64,000 nt of DNA from Coemansia sp. RSA 487 (taxonomy: Eukaryota > Kickxellomycota > Kickxellomycetes > Kickxellales > Kickxellaceae), in contig JANBRJ010000012.1 in assembly GCA_027577595.1 (NCBI GenBank), positions 62,001-126,000 of the forward strand, in the 5' to 3' direction. Each line of letters starts with the position of its first letter. Position 1 is the stretch's first letter. The notes below the pieces were generated by a model. The model worked only from the letters and a program-made list of their open reading frames with translations. It had not been told where the DNA came from and searched no databases. Positions 40,757 to 50,600 of this stretch are shown here, piece by piece. Made by a program: the position numbers and the translations under genes.

Positions 40757-40966
40757 AGATAGCATACAATGTATGCTATATCCAATTATCCGAATAGCAT
40801 TTTGCACGGCTGTAAAAGCCGGTTGTGGTATTGAACAAACAAGAGGGGGCTTCAGTTTCGTTTTTATGAATCTTATTCATGTAGCAAGGTCGATGGTGTA
40901 TTTTGCTATACCAAGCGCACTTCTAAGGACATATGACCAGTTTGCATGTTTGCCAAAGCCAGTGTG

Positions 40967-41194
40967 TCATCCACTGCAGGGAAGATTCCTGATGAGACGA
41001 TGTGACAATTTCTCGATTATTTCAACGCTATTTGGTTCAAGAAACACGCTTGCACCTTCACGCCGAGCTCGTACATCCACAGCGAGATGATCACGCTCTT
41101 TGTCTTTAAGTGCTGTCCTTGGTACCACATCAAGCTTGGAAAAATATGCTATATCAGCACTACTCCAAGCATTCCAGCTCTCGAGCATATCCAC
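40967..41194 (-). pseudogene. Unidentified coding-like fragment
   Basis: About 75 codons with protein-like composition: ESWNAWSSADIAYFSKLDVV, then ALKDKERDHLAVDVRARREG and EIIEKLSHRLIRNLP. A further coding-like piece, VAKFVGWKCCDEPQV, lies upstream in the same frame before a stop. The Trp-rich start and helical, basic composition recall Myb/SANT-like proteins that are abundant in some early fungi, but I cannot identify it. It has no convincing full-length context beside the MITE, so it may be a remnant or an exon of an unmodelled gene. Confidence 0.22.
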
Positions 41195-41658
41195 GAATCT
41201 TTTCTACACTTGTGGTTCGTCACAACATTTCCAGCCAACAAATTTGGCCACTTGCGATGTTGACATAGAACTACAAGCAGGCCTATCCGTTTATTTATAA
41301 CTAGCAGTTTCACCCTTTTTATATCTTCAAGACGAACTAAGAACTACAAATAAATGATATATCGAAGTGTATTGGTGGCATCATACTGCAAGCAGCAAAG
41401 AAATCAAAGCTCAATTTCCACCATATCCCTCTGCCTGTTTCAGCTGTTAACACTATCAAAAACTTGCAAAAAGGGTTCAAGGGCATTCCTAAACAGAGCC
41501 GAGTCGAGCCGAGTCGACTGTATTTTCTTTTTTGTTGATTTTAGAGTATCTTCAATTTTAGCACTTTTTGCGTCGCATCCTTCAAAAGAAGGGACGATTT
41601 TCTTCCTCTTTCCTCCCACTAGTTGAGATATAAAATTATCACATAATCTGACAAAAGA
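41195..41658. promoter_or_regulatory. RPS28 upstream region
   Basis: 464 bp ending at the RPS28 ATG. It contains a direct repeat of GAGCCGAGTC (about 41499-41518) and CT-rich sequence (about 41600-41620) just before the start, as is common at ribosomal-protein promoters. No other gene is supportable. Confidence 0.4.
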
Positions 41659-42445
41659 ATGGTACGTGATGGAATGGATTCGCCACCGTAGATGCTCGAC
41701 GATGGATGCGGCTCCATAATGGAGGCGTGCTTTTTCGATATTCACGAAACTGGATCGGATGCGACACGGCTACAGTACTACAGAAGCAAAAAACCAGGTG
41801 GCACTGCGATTTTTCGGAATTAAGTGTTGGATTCGCATTGTTTGAATGTCAACGAATTTGCCAAAATGGGCTTTGGAGGGATTGAGGAGGGGGGCAGAGA
41901 GAGAATTTGCGCTTATTTCGTTACGGACAAAAAGAGGGAAATTAGTCACTTGCTGGTATTGAGGCATTTGAAGTTTGTCTTTCTTAATCCGTATGATTCA
42001 GCCATTCCTTTCTTTAGCTGCTCTATCTATACGGGGAGAAATGCGTTGGTGGCAGGCAGCAGAGCAGCTTCATTACTCGACAATCCCACAAAGTGCATCT
42101 AAGAAGAATACGCCGTCTTGAAGAGCAGCTTACACAGTGTATAAGCCAGCCTGAACCAATTTATTTGTAGAGACCAAATACTAAACATATATACTTGTTT
42201 GCGCCATTTAATTATTGCTATGTTACTATCTATAGGAAGCCGCCAAGCAGAACACCGCTATTAAGCTTGCCAGAGTTATGAAGGTCCTTGGCCGTACCGG
42301 CTCCCGTGGTGGTGTCACCCAGGTCCGTGTCGACCTCATGGACGATTCGGGTCGTTCGATCATCCGCAACGTCAAGGGCCCCGTTCGTGAGAACGACATC
42401 CTGACCCTTCTCGAGTCCGAGCGTGAGGCTCGCCGTCTTCGTTAA
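41659..42445 (+). CDS. RPS28: Small ribosomal subunit protein eS28 (RPS28), two exons
   Basis: Exon 2 (42236..42445) reads [20 protein letters not shown], then [28 protein letters not shown] and [15 protein letters not shown]-stop. It matches eS28 over its whole length. The exon has no usable ATG at its 5' end and begins in phase 0 after a TATAG acceptor. The best start is the ATG at 41659-41661, which is immediately followed by a GTACGT donor, so exon 1 would be the start codon alone. This gives 70 residues with a 574-nt intron. Codon choice is highly biased (GTC, ATC, CGT, GGT), as in strongly expressed genes. The exon 1 assignment is inferred; exon 2 is certain. It is an essential 40S head protein near the mRNA exit. 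Confidence 0.88.
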
Positions 42446-42988
42446 GACAGGGGGAGACCACAAGCCAAGCGAACATTCAAGAGAGACCCAGGGATGTTTT
42501 GTTGTCATTTTGTGCTTACTTTTTCTCTTTGGCTTTTCTTGTTGCTTGTATAGCAAAGAAAACAATTCATTTTGCCACAAACAAAATTATACACTGGAAT
42601 AAGTTTGCTGCTCTGTTAAATTAAAGTTTTAGATATCTTTATGATACCTCCAAGATCCACTTTCTACATAATGTAAAAGTTCGTTGTACAAGCGCATTCC
42701 CCCCATTGATCATCATTCAGAAAATGGTGGAGAAGGACACGTTTACTTTGAGGCTTGTGGATAAGGAAAGCATGTAAAGAACCCAACGTCTTTACGTCCA
42801 GAAAGGATTATTTGGACAAGGGAAAGAACAATAGAGCAGAGGAAAAAGCCAAACTTGCTGAAGAAGCCGGCTTTAAAGAAAATTTACATTTTATGCACAC
42901 AACTCTCTTTTTTCCTTTTGTTTTAACTTACAACTTGTTTTTTGCCGATATCCGACGTTTTAGTTTATCAAGAGTTGTTAGGAAAGGT
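42446..42988. other. Intergenic, AT-rich
   Basis: 543 bp between RPS28 and the F-box-like gene. The F-box frame stays open upstream to 42755 but with leader-like composition. A possible polyadenylation-type A/T-rich stretch follows RPS28. Nothing else is seen. Confidence 0.4.
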
Positions 42989-44584
42989 ATGTCCTCTACG
43001 CAAGCGGCAAATATTAATAACTTACCAAGCGAGATTCTTGTGCTTGTTCTACAAAAACTGACCAACAGCTCATCAAGAGTTGTGGAAAAATGGCACTATG
43101 GATTAAAGCTACTCGCGGTGTGTAGAAAGTGGAGAGCATTGGCACTTCCATTAGTATACAGGCATGTCGACATCAATGTTTTATCATATGCAGACATGCG
43201 AAATGATAACGGCCGCTTAGTTTACAAAAGCATCCTTGCAACGAACCTTGAAATTATTAATGCGCTTGGATATAGCATGTACCCTCGAGATCTTTCTGTT
43301 TGGGTGGAATGTCTTGAGCCGCCATACACGCAAATGGAAAAAGTGTTACAGGTGTTGAGAGACAATAGGCTAGCATTGCAAAGAGTAAACGCTTTAGAAA
43401 TCGAGTTCATTTCCTGCACAGCCGAGGCAGACAATAGTCCAGATGCCATTGCGCTGGATAGAAAGCTTGCGCATAGCATGGCAGATGAATTTGTAAAGTA
43501 TGTGCCTAATATAACTTCGTTTGTTAGTTCGCCTGAAATCGCTGTGGTTGACCGACAGCATCTGTATTTTCTTAGAGAAATCACTAAACAGTATGCGTCT
43601 CAAATCCGCCATCTAAAGACCAGCTCTGTCAAGCTGCAATCGGTGGACTGCTTCTCCGACAGCCTAACAAGCCTACATATAAATGTAGGTGAAGGCGGAG
43701 CAGCCTCTGAGGCATGCATTAATCCAACAACATTGAGGAAACTTGTAGTTGAGGATGTATTCAGTAATTCATTCTGGAGCTTTTTTGCAGAGAAGCCGGG
43801 TAGTACATGCATCAGCTTCACCAGTTTGACATCCTTGTCTATTAATTCAGTAACATTTCCTCGATACGTGTATCGCATGCATAGGTTGTTGAGCGAACAA
43901 GGAAATGACCACGTTTGTCAATACCGTCTTTTAGCACCCGATCTAAGGGCCCTAAGCTTTTACCTGTATCCGCCAACCCATGATGTGCTATTGTCAGTGT
44001 CTCTGCCAGAGTATTTGGACATGCTTGTAGTTATCATGGGGAAAAGTATGATAATTAAAATGTCCAAAGTAAAGTCTAACGAGGCACTAAAGAGTCTTAT
44101 CTTGCCGGGTTCTTCTGAAATAACGACGTTTGATCAAGAGATTGCACTTGCAAATAGAGTATTCAATGTTCCTGACCTAGCACAGCACCTCTCGCTAACA
44201 ATATATACAGCATCAGATGACATTCCGACCCATGGTATTAGCTGGACAAACCTTTCTTCCTTGACTATTGCTTGGAGAATCAACCTTGTTACTATTATAG
44301 AGCTTTTGGGCAAGACTCCCAATTTGATAGAGTTGGAAGCAGACAGCGTGGATTGTGTAGACTATATGTTCAACTTTGTATTGCCATCGCTTCATATGAT
44401 GCAGAAAGACGAATTTGAACCGCTAAACACAAAGCTGAAGAGAATAAACTTGTATTGTCTCATTTTTGGAGAATCGCAGGATGACTCGATTAGCGCTATA
44501 ACCGAATACCTGCAGGCAAGGATAGCCACGCTAAAGCAAGTGTATATTACAACCCCAACCACACAATGTATAAGAATGTTTTAG
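42989..44584 (+). CDS. F-box-like protein, intact family member
   Basis: 531 residues from ATG 42989 (MSSTQAANINNLPSEILVLV). The F-box-like start (LPSEILVLVLQKL, then GLKLLAVCRKWRALALPLVY) is followed by irregular Leu/Ile-rich repeats through NLIELEADSVDCVDY to the C terminus. The overall plan is that of the disrupted gene at 16480-18205, and both have AT-rich codon use unlike neighbours. Such genes form large, fast-evolving families in Kickxellalean fungi (recollection). By analogy it would be an SCF ubiquitin-ligase substrate adaptor, with unknown target. Upstream in-frame codons back to 42755 are not considered coding. Confidence 0.75.
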   Translation: MSSTQAANINNLPSEILVLVLQKLTNSSSRVVEKWHYGLKLLAVCRKWRALALPLVYRHVDINVLSYADMRNDNGRLVYKSILATNLEIINALGYSMYPRDLSVWVECLEPPYTQMEKVLQVLRDNRLALQRVNALEIEFISCTAEADNSPDAIALDRKLAHSMADEFVKYVPNITSFVSSPEIAVVDRQHLYFLREITKQYASQIRHLKTSSVKLQSVDCFSDSLTSLHINVGEGGAASEACINPTTLRKLVVEDVFSNSFWSFFAEKPGSTCISFTSLTSLSINSVTFPRYVYRMHRLLSEQGNDHVCQYRLLAPDLRALSFYLYPPTHDVLLSVSLPEYLDMLVVIMGKSMIIKMSKVKSNEALKSLILPGSSEITTFDQEIALANRVFNVPDLAQHLSLTIYTASDDIPTHGISWTNLSSLTIAWRINLVTIIELLGKTPNLIELEADSVDCVDYMFNFVLPSLHMMQKDEFEPLNTKLKRINLYCLIFGESQDDSISAITEYLQARIATLKQVYITTPTTQCIRMF

Positions 44585-44896
44585 TGCACATAATCCAAAA
44601 GTATTTCTGGTATTGGTAACTAGGATATACTACTACCCGTCTAAAAAACTAAGCAGATGTTGGAGGGATATTAGCGAGGAAAAAATCTGTTCAGTTTTTA
44701 TCCCCTTCCCCACCATTTTTCAAGCGATTAGCCAGAAGCGAGAAAATCGGCAATATTGCTTGGAATGCCGCTGGATATTGGCGAATTGGCGAATTGGCTC
44801 AAAGATAGACTTGCCTTTCTTTCCTTTGGTTATTTGCGGAATATTTTATTTAAAAAGCCATTATTTTGCTATTAGCTATTACTTTTATAAACTGTC
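44585..44896. other. Intergenic, short
   Basis: 312 bp, AT-rich, containing the short tandem GGCGAATT-GGCGAATT near 44781-44796. It serves as the promoter side of the dehydrogenase gene. Confidence 0.4.
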
Positions 44897-45928
44897 ATGA
44901 CGGTTGTCGAACCCACGCACACTATAACAGGCAAAAAGGCGTTGTCACCTATAGCGCTTGGATGTGGGGCCTTTAGCGGTGCCTACGGACCTGCGCCTCA
45001 GGACGAAGCGGTCAGAACCGTCCGCAAGGCACTAGAGCACGGAATCACACTGCTGGATACATCCCCCTACTACAACGACAGTGAGATCAAGCTTGGAAAG
45101 GCGCTAAAAGAACTGGAGCGAGAATTCCCACGATCGTCGTACAGTATCTGCACAAAACTTGGGCGTTACGGATATCACAGGTCCGACTTTGATTACAGTG
45201 CGAGCCGTGTAGTTGCTAGTGTCCAAGAGAGCATGCACCGACTCCACACCAACTATCTTGATATTGTGCTATGTCATGATGTGGAGTTTGTCGATTTATC
45301 GCAGATAATTGACGAAACGCTGCCGCAGTTATTCGATCTTAAGAGGAAGGGGGTTATCCACCATGTAGGAATCAGCGGATACCCTTTGGAGGTGCTTCTC
45401 AGAATTGCACAGATCCAAAACAAACGTGGCAATCCGTTGGATGTCTGTCTATCTTATTGCAACCTTAATCTGCACTGTCAGCTCCTAGAGGAGTACGTTC
45501 CAAAGCTTCGGGCAGCTGGCGTAAACACAATCATAGCCGCAAGCCCGCTTTCGATGGGTCTTTTATCGGGGGAAGCCCCACCGCAATGGCATCCAGCAAG
45601 TTTGGAACTAAAGGATGCAGTTAAGGAATGCGCCGATCTTGTACGTGTTCACAATGCAACACATAGTCCACCCAGCAAGACAGATCTTGCTGAAATTGCA
45701 GAGAGCTATGCATTCTCTTACAAAAGCGTGGATATCCACCTGGTTGGAGCCAAAACAGCGCGCGAGGTGGAGCATGCGGTGGATGCTTACACAAGAGTCA
45801 AGGCGCTTAAATCGTGCTCTGGTGGAAGTGACCTGAGTCCTAGCATTAATCGACTCTGTAAGCAGATCCTCGGAATACTGAGGCCGTTTTCTCGGTACAA
45901 CTGGCCGTCACCGCCCGATGATGCTTAA
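44897..45928 (+). CDS. ARA2: D-arabinose 1-dehydrogenase / L-galactose dehydrogenase-like aldo-keto reductase
   Basis: 343 residues, aldo-keto reductase TIM barrel. LGCGAFSGAYGP starts the barrel. The catalytic tetrad fits: Asp in LLDTSPYY, Tyr in the same segment, Lys in CTKLGRYGYH and His in VLCHDVEF. Late strands read VNTIIAASPLSMGLLSG and VDIHLVGAKTAREV. The subgroup resembles yeast Ara2 and plant L-galactose dehydrogenase, NAD-dependent enzymes that make the lactone precursor of erythroascorbate or ascorbate. Single exon, cytosolic. It converges with VMA12. Confidence 0.88.
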   Translation: MTVVEPTHTITGKKALSPIALGCGAFSGAYGPAPQDEAVRTVRKALEHGITLLDTSPYYNDSEIKLGKALKELEREFPRSSYSICTKLGRYGYHRSDFDYSASRVVASVQESMHRLHTNYLDIVLCHDVEFVDLSQIIDETLPQLFDLKRKGVIHHVGISGYPLEVLLRIAQIQNKRGNPLDVCLSYCNLNLHCQLLEEYVPKLRAAGVNTIIAASPLSMGLLSGEAPPQWHPASLELKDAVKECADLVRVHNATHSPPSKTDLAEIAESYAFSYKSVDIHLVGAKTAREVEHAVDAYTRVKALKSCSGGSDLSPSINRLCKQILGILRPFSRYNWPSPPDDA

Positions 45929-46069
45929 AAAGCACTTTTTTTTACAATTTACTATCGAAATGCTAACACAGCTAGATGACTTTCGGTTCAAGTTTGTTTA
46001 GAGTACATATACATTGACAGATCAACAGCACGTTAAACTATAGTAAATCGAAGAGAAAGGAAGCCCTCA

Positions 46070-46858
46070 TTACAGTTTCTTTTTGGCAAGCGCTTCGCGC
46101 GCAGATATACCGCTATCTGGTTTGAAAAAAGACAGCTCAAGTCGTTTCTTTTGTCCTCGCGAGCCAGATAAGACAAACAGCCATGTTTCAGCAAGCACGA
46201 TCACCACAGCAGCTAAAAGGCCAAGCAGAACTCTCCATCCGATCTCGTCCGTCAACGTATACGATGCATATGCGACAGCAAATCCAACACCTAAAGCGCT
46301 AAACAGTATGTTTATGATAACTGAAATCTGCTGGTTAGCAGCCTTCATATCCTGTTTAAAAGATGCATGTCTTGCTGACCGACCGACGCGCACGCCAGGT
46401 ACCGCGGGAAACAGAGACTCGGCACGGGAGTCGGCTGTCGATTTGTTATCGCTCTGTGCATATGCTAACGACGGTGATACGACGTTCGCAGTCATCTTCT
46501 GGTACTCGTATTCTTCTAATTGCTTTCTGATGGCGTCTAATCGAGCATCTAGTGCAGGGTCCCTGGGCTTTTTCTCTGGCTTGTCAATATGGATACGGCT
46601 TCCTCGAAGCAGCTGATGCACCCAGAACCCGCTATTTTCCTTGCCCTTGCCATGTGCACGCAAAAGCTGCGAGAGTGTCTTGATTCCAGACAAGGATATA
46701 ACCGTGGTGGATGGTACTGTGCTCTGTTTCGATTTGCTAATGTCTGCGATTTCCTTTGGCTTCGCACAAGTCTTGGGTAGCATGCGGATGCATTTGCGGC
46801 AGGCATCGTAAAGCTGCGGCGTCAGCTCAAAGTACAAGTCTGATGAGGATGTTGACAT
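46070..46858 (-). CDS. VMA12: V-ATPase assembly factor VMA12/TMEM199
   Basis: 262 residues from MSTSSSDLYFELTPQL; 29 upstream in-frame codons are hydrophobic leader without homology. The cytosolic half contains TTVISLSGIKTLSQLLRAHG and GFWVHQLLRGSRIHIDKPEK, then DPALDARLDAIRKQLEEYEY, the conserved Vma12 pre-membrane segment. Two membrane spans follow (NILFSALGVGFAVAYASYTL; LLGLLAAVVIVLAETWLFVL) and a basic tail. Vma12 with Vma22 in the ER stabilises the Vo subunit Vph1 during V-ATPase assembly. The Lys-rich C terminus (AKKKL) could serve ER retention. Confidence 0.9.
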   Translation of the reverse strand: MSTSSSDLYFELTPQLYDACRKCIRMLPKTCAKPKEIADISKSKQSTVPSTTVISLSGIKTLSQLLRAHGKGKENSGFWVHQLLRGSRIHIDKPEKKPRDPALDARLDAIRKQLEEYEYQKMTANVVSPSLAYAQSDNKSTADSRAESLFPAVPGVRVGRSARHASFKQDMKAANQQISVIINILFSALGVGFAVAYASYTLTDEIGWRVLLGLLAAVVIVLAETWLFVLSGSRGQKKRLELSFFKPDSGISAREALAKKKL

Positions 46859-47103
46859 TATCAAAGAGTAGTTAAATTGAAACCAAAAAGAAAAACAGAA
46901 AGTGAAGATGACGTGAAGAATCGAAAAATGGCTTGCACTAATCAAAGTACTATCTATTTATTGATCAGGATCAGCCTTTCTAGTATTATCTCCAAAAAAA
47001 ACTTACAGCCAGCTTCCAAAAGCATTTTCTTCTTTCAGCCGTTTATTTTTCAACTGATTTGTTACTCCATTTATTCAGCAAAATAAAGAAAATTATTAGC
47101 AAA

Positions 47104-47532
47104 ATGTTTCGTATTCTCTCACATAATCTGGTAAATCCAGCCAGACTCAACACAATCGCAGAAATCCGCTACCTGTCGACCATATCCGCACGCGCAGCAA
47201 CGCCAAGTACACCCAAACCAAATGAGCAAGGGAAGTTTTGGAAAGTAACGCTCAAACGGTCGCCTATTGGTTTGCATCCACGGACACGCGAAACTGCTCG
47301 TGCTCTGGGCTTGGAGCGTCGTGGTCATGTCGTGTATCGCCAGATCTCCAGCGAGCTGGCGGGTATGATCTTGAAGCTAAAGGAGATAGTAAAGGTTGAG
47401 CTAGTTGACAAGGTTGAGCCGTTGAAAACAAAGGCAACCGATGGTTTCAAGGTCATCGGTCGCATGAACCCCCAGATCGCTCCTGGATCAAAGGCCGCAA
47501 AACCTCTGCTGCCTCTTCGGCAGAAAAATTAG
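47104..47532 (+). CDS. MRPL33: Mitochondrial large ribosomal subunit protein uL30m
   Basis: 142 residues. The N-terminal about 38 residues form a matrix-targeting presequence (MFRILSHNLVNPARLNTIAE). The uL30 fold follows: FWKVTLKRSPIGLHPRTRET, ARALGLERRGHVVYRQ and LAGMILKLKEIVKVELVD. The start at 47104 was preferred over an in-frame Met 15 codons upstream because it begins a clean presequence. The C-terminal about 30 residues are an extension. It converges with the BORCS5-like gene (158 bp). Confidence 0.92.
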   Translation: MFRILSHNLVNPARLNTIAEIRYLSTISARAATPSTPKPNEQGKFWKVTLKRSPIGLHPRTRETARALGLERRGHVVYRQISSELAGMILKLKEIVKVELVDKVEPLKTKATDGFKVIGRMNPQIAPGSKAAKPLLPLRQKN

Positions 47533-47690
47533 AGTCTTGAGATTTCCAGCTGCGGATGAAAATAAACATAAACAGAAACGCATACAGCTTTGTATTACCA
47601 AGATAAGCGAGAAGAAATGGAAAGTGATAACTAGAATGGGTGGATGGATGGATATGTGCAATTAAAGTGTTTGTTGACCTTGCTTACTCT

Positions 47691-50600
47691 TTACAATGCC
47701 CTTTTTATCTGATTGTAGTGCTGGTTCGTGGTCTGAGCTCGCCGCTTGCTAGCTAGGGCCGTCACAGTGCTTATTGCTGTTGCTGCAGAGCCAGAGGACG
47801 GCCGGGCCAACGAGTTTGGCGGTGTTGGAGGCAACGGCTCTGTTGCTTGGCTGGAGTAGCTGGATGCAGCCGACTGCTCTCCTTCTCTCCCACTGCCGCT
47901 GCTGCTTACACCACCATGTATGGCCGAGTCAGAGCTTTCAAGCCGTTCAGAAGAAATAGACACATTCCTATTAGAAGAATGGCTACTCCCGATGCTCGCC
48001 ACACTAAGCCGGTGTGCGCTGTACTTGTCTGAACGAAGCAGCCGAAGCGATGCCGAGTGTGGAGAGTTGTGTCTGGCGTGTATGCCGTCAGGCCGAACAC
48101 GCAGGACATGTGCACCAGATACAGTCTCGTGGAATCCCATGCTCGAGTGCGGCCGCCCGTCTCTGGACGATGGCATGTTGCCCTCCGACTCGGAAAAGGA
48201 CCGTACGCGTCGTTCGAGATCAGAGCGCATGCTGAGTCCCAGATCGATCTTTGCGCGGATATGCGCCCGATGTCTATTGTTGCCTGTGTATTGGCTCGAA
48301 AGGGAGTTTGCGCTGCTTTCGCCAAAGCTGCTGCTGACGCTTAGACTGCTAGAGCGCGGAGGCCTGCTGCTGGCAACGGTTGCTGGGACAGATAGCTTGC
48401 TCAATGCTGCAGCGGTCAGTAGCTGCTGTTTGGCTGTGCGCGACAAGGGATCCTCAATACTAGAAACTCGCGAGCCATACATGCCTTCCGATAGTGTTTT
48501 TGCAGACGACGAGCTCCATGTTGACAAGCGCTCTGTGTTGCTTCGCGACCATGAGCCCGTTCCTCTAGGTGCATCCGCGCCTATCCGCTGCTCAGAAAAG
48601 GCTGAACAAGTGGCAACAGCAGCAGAGGTGTTTGCAGCAGGGCTTTCTGACCGAATGTGATCTGAGAATCCGCTGACATCCTCAGCAGTACTGGGTTGGC
48701 TGTGTGCAAGCGACGAAGATCGCGATCTTGGACAGCACATCGTATTGTCGATACTGGATAGTCTCTTCGAATCGGCATCTACATCTTCGGGTGTTAACAT
48801 TGCAGGTTCAGACTTGTCCAGGATATGACTTTGCACTGTCGGGTGCACCGATAAGGGTTGTTCGTCCAGCGAGCTGATATCCGAATGCTCGCGTATGACC
48901 TGCTTGAGCATTCGCGTTGCCTCGGAAGGGTATTGGGTCGAGAGCGAGTGTGCATTTGGTTGCGGTGGATCATTTGAAGTGACCACACTTAAGGAGTTTG
49001 TGTTTCCTGGAACCGATGGAGAGGTGATGGGCGTAGGCGATAAAAACGATGACGTGGACGGCGAAGATCCCAAAGAGGAATTGGATCGCAGAGAAAGTCC
49101 ACGCGGCAGCGATTTTGGTGATACTGTGGCTCCAACAGCGCCTTTGTTCAAAGGCACAAGTAACTGCAATCCTTTTGTGGATGTGGCAGATGCCGCCGGT
49201 TGACTGGGAGATACCACAGATGCCCGCCGACCGCTTCGGTATAGTATATTAGATGGAAGTAATTTCTTTTCGTCATCCTCATTGCACTTGACAGTGTTAC
49301 ACGTAGCATCATAAGGTGGCTCTGGGTTTGCATTGCTCGCAGAATCTGCACACGATTGCTCACCAGGTACGCTGTCCGTGTAGGTACCGTATTCTTCCTC
49401 GACATTTGCAAGAACAAGATGTGGTGAGGATTCTCTGTACCGAGGGTTGCTAAATGCAGAGTCGCTGACTCCAAGAGACATTTGCGGCGACCATAGCACT
49501 TGCTGCGTCGATAGCGACACCTCGCCACGAGAATGACTGCCTCTAGGGTCCATGTAAGCAGACAATGCAGACACAGGCCGTTTGGGAATGCCAGAGCCGG
49601 TGGCGTTGCGCTTTCTTAAGGATCGTGGGCCGTTGTGAGAAGCCAGAACAGATAGACTGGCTGTCTCTATAGAATGTATTTCTTCACCGTCAAAGGACAC
49701 GCGATGGCCACAGTCAGATATAGGAGAGGCTGGCGCGCTGTTATTTGCGGAGCTTGCTGTTACATGCAGACTGCTCTGCGATCGCCGATCTATTGAGCAT
49801 TTTGAGTACGGGTGGTTGGATATTGAGGTTGACGCCTGTCGCATTCCAACAGGCAGTTGGTACGGGCTAACGCGTGTCTGTTTGCTGTGTGATTCAGTAT
49901 AGGACGCAAGAGACCCTGATCGCGAGTACTGGGAGGAGGATATCGATGTCGACCGAGGCGGGAATACGGGCATACCTGCCTTCCTTGCCGCAATCTGGCG
50001 GCGTAGGGCAGTGCTCGAATGTGGAGACGATGCTGGAAGCGAATGCCGACGCCTCTGTCCGAGCATTTTGGCAAGACATGGGAATTCCTCGGGTGCATCG
50101 CTATCTGCCCCAAAAAAGCGCTCGTTTACTGGCAAGGCAGCTTCCAATCGCTCAAGGTCGTGCAGAATCTGCTGCACCAGCTCGTACGATTTCTCTGTTT
50201 GGCGCTGGATCGATTTCAAAACAGACAATCCTTCCTGGTCGCTCCTGGACAGCTGGTACGTGTGCATAAGTTTTGTGTTTGATTCGCTTGTCCTCGCACC
50301 AATGTACTTTGCAGCATTTACAAACTGCGCTTGCCTGTCGCATACGTGTTGCACGCGGTTGGATATGTAATCGCGAAAGCTAAAGCACATTCCGGTGAGC
50401 TCTGTCTCATCCAGCTTTAGCTCTACAACATAAATAATCGGAGTAAAAACAAACAAAAAAGAGGAAAGGGAATGCAATTATGAATGCACTCAGTCAAATG
50501 AATAATACCGAACAGTAGTAAATACATCTAATTAAAAAAGCATAAACAAACAGGTGACATTCGCAACACACAATAGGCATACTTTATAATTACAATAGAT

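Larger units (their letters stand above)
40404..40795. mobile_element. MITE with TA target duplication and internal hairpins
   Basis: 392-bp non-coding element. Terminal inverted repeats TTCGGATAATTGG (40404-40416) and CCAATTATCCGAA (40783-40795) are perfect over 13 bp. They are flanked on each side by TA (40402-40403, 40796-40797), as for Tc1/mariner/pogo elements. Inside each end lies an imperfect small palindrome (right one 40762-40778, AGCATAC-AAT-GTATGCT), then a 14-15-bp perfect palindrome (40441-40474 and 40720-40756). These make long structured arms. The 245-bp centre is unique, and an 84-codon frame in it has no transposase features. Perfect TIRs and intact TA suggest a fairly recent insertion mobilised by a partner elsewhere. 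Confidence 0.85.

Noticed and set aside
42230-42580. Minus-strand frame of 116 codons over RPS28
   Set aside because: It is the antisense shadow of the highly biased RPS28 coding exon.
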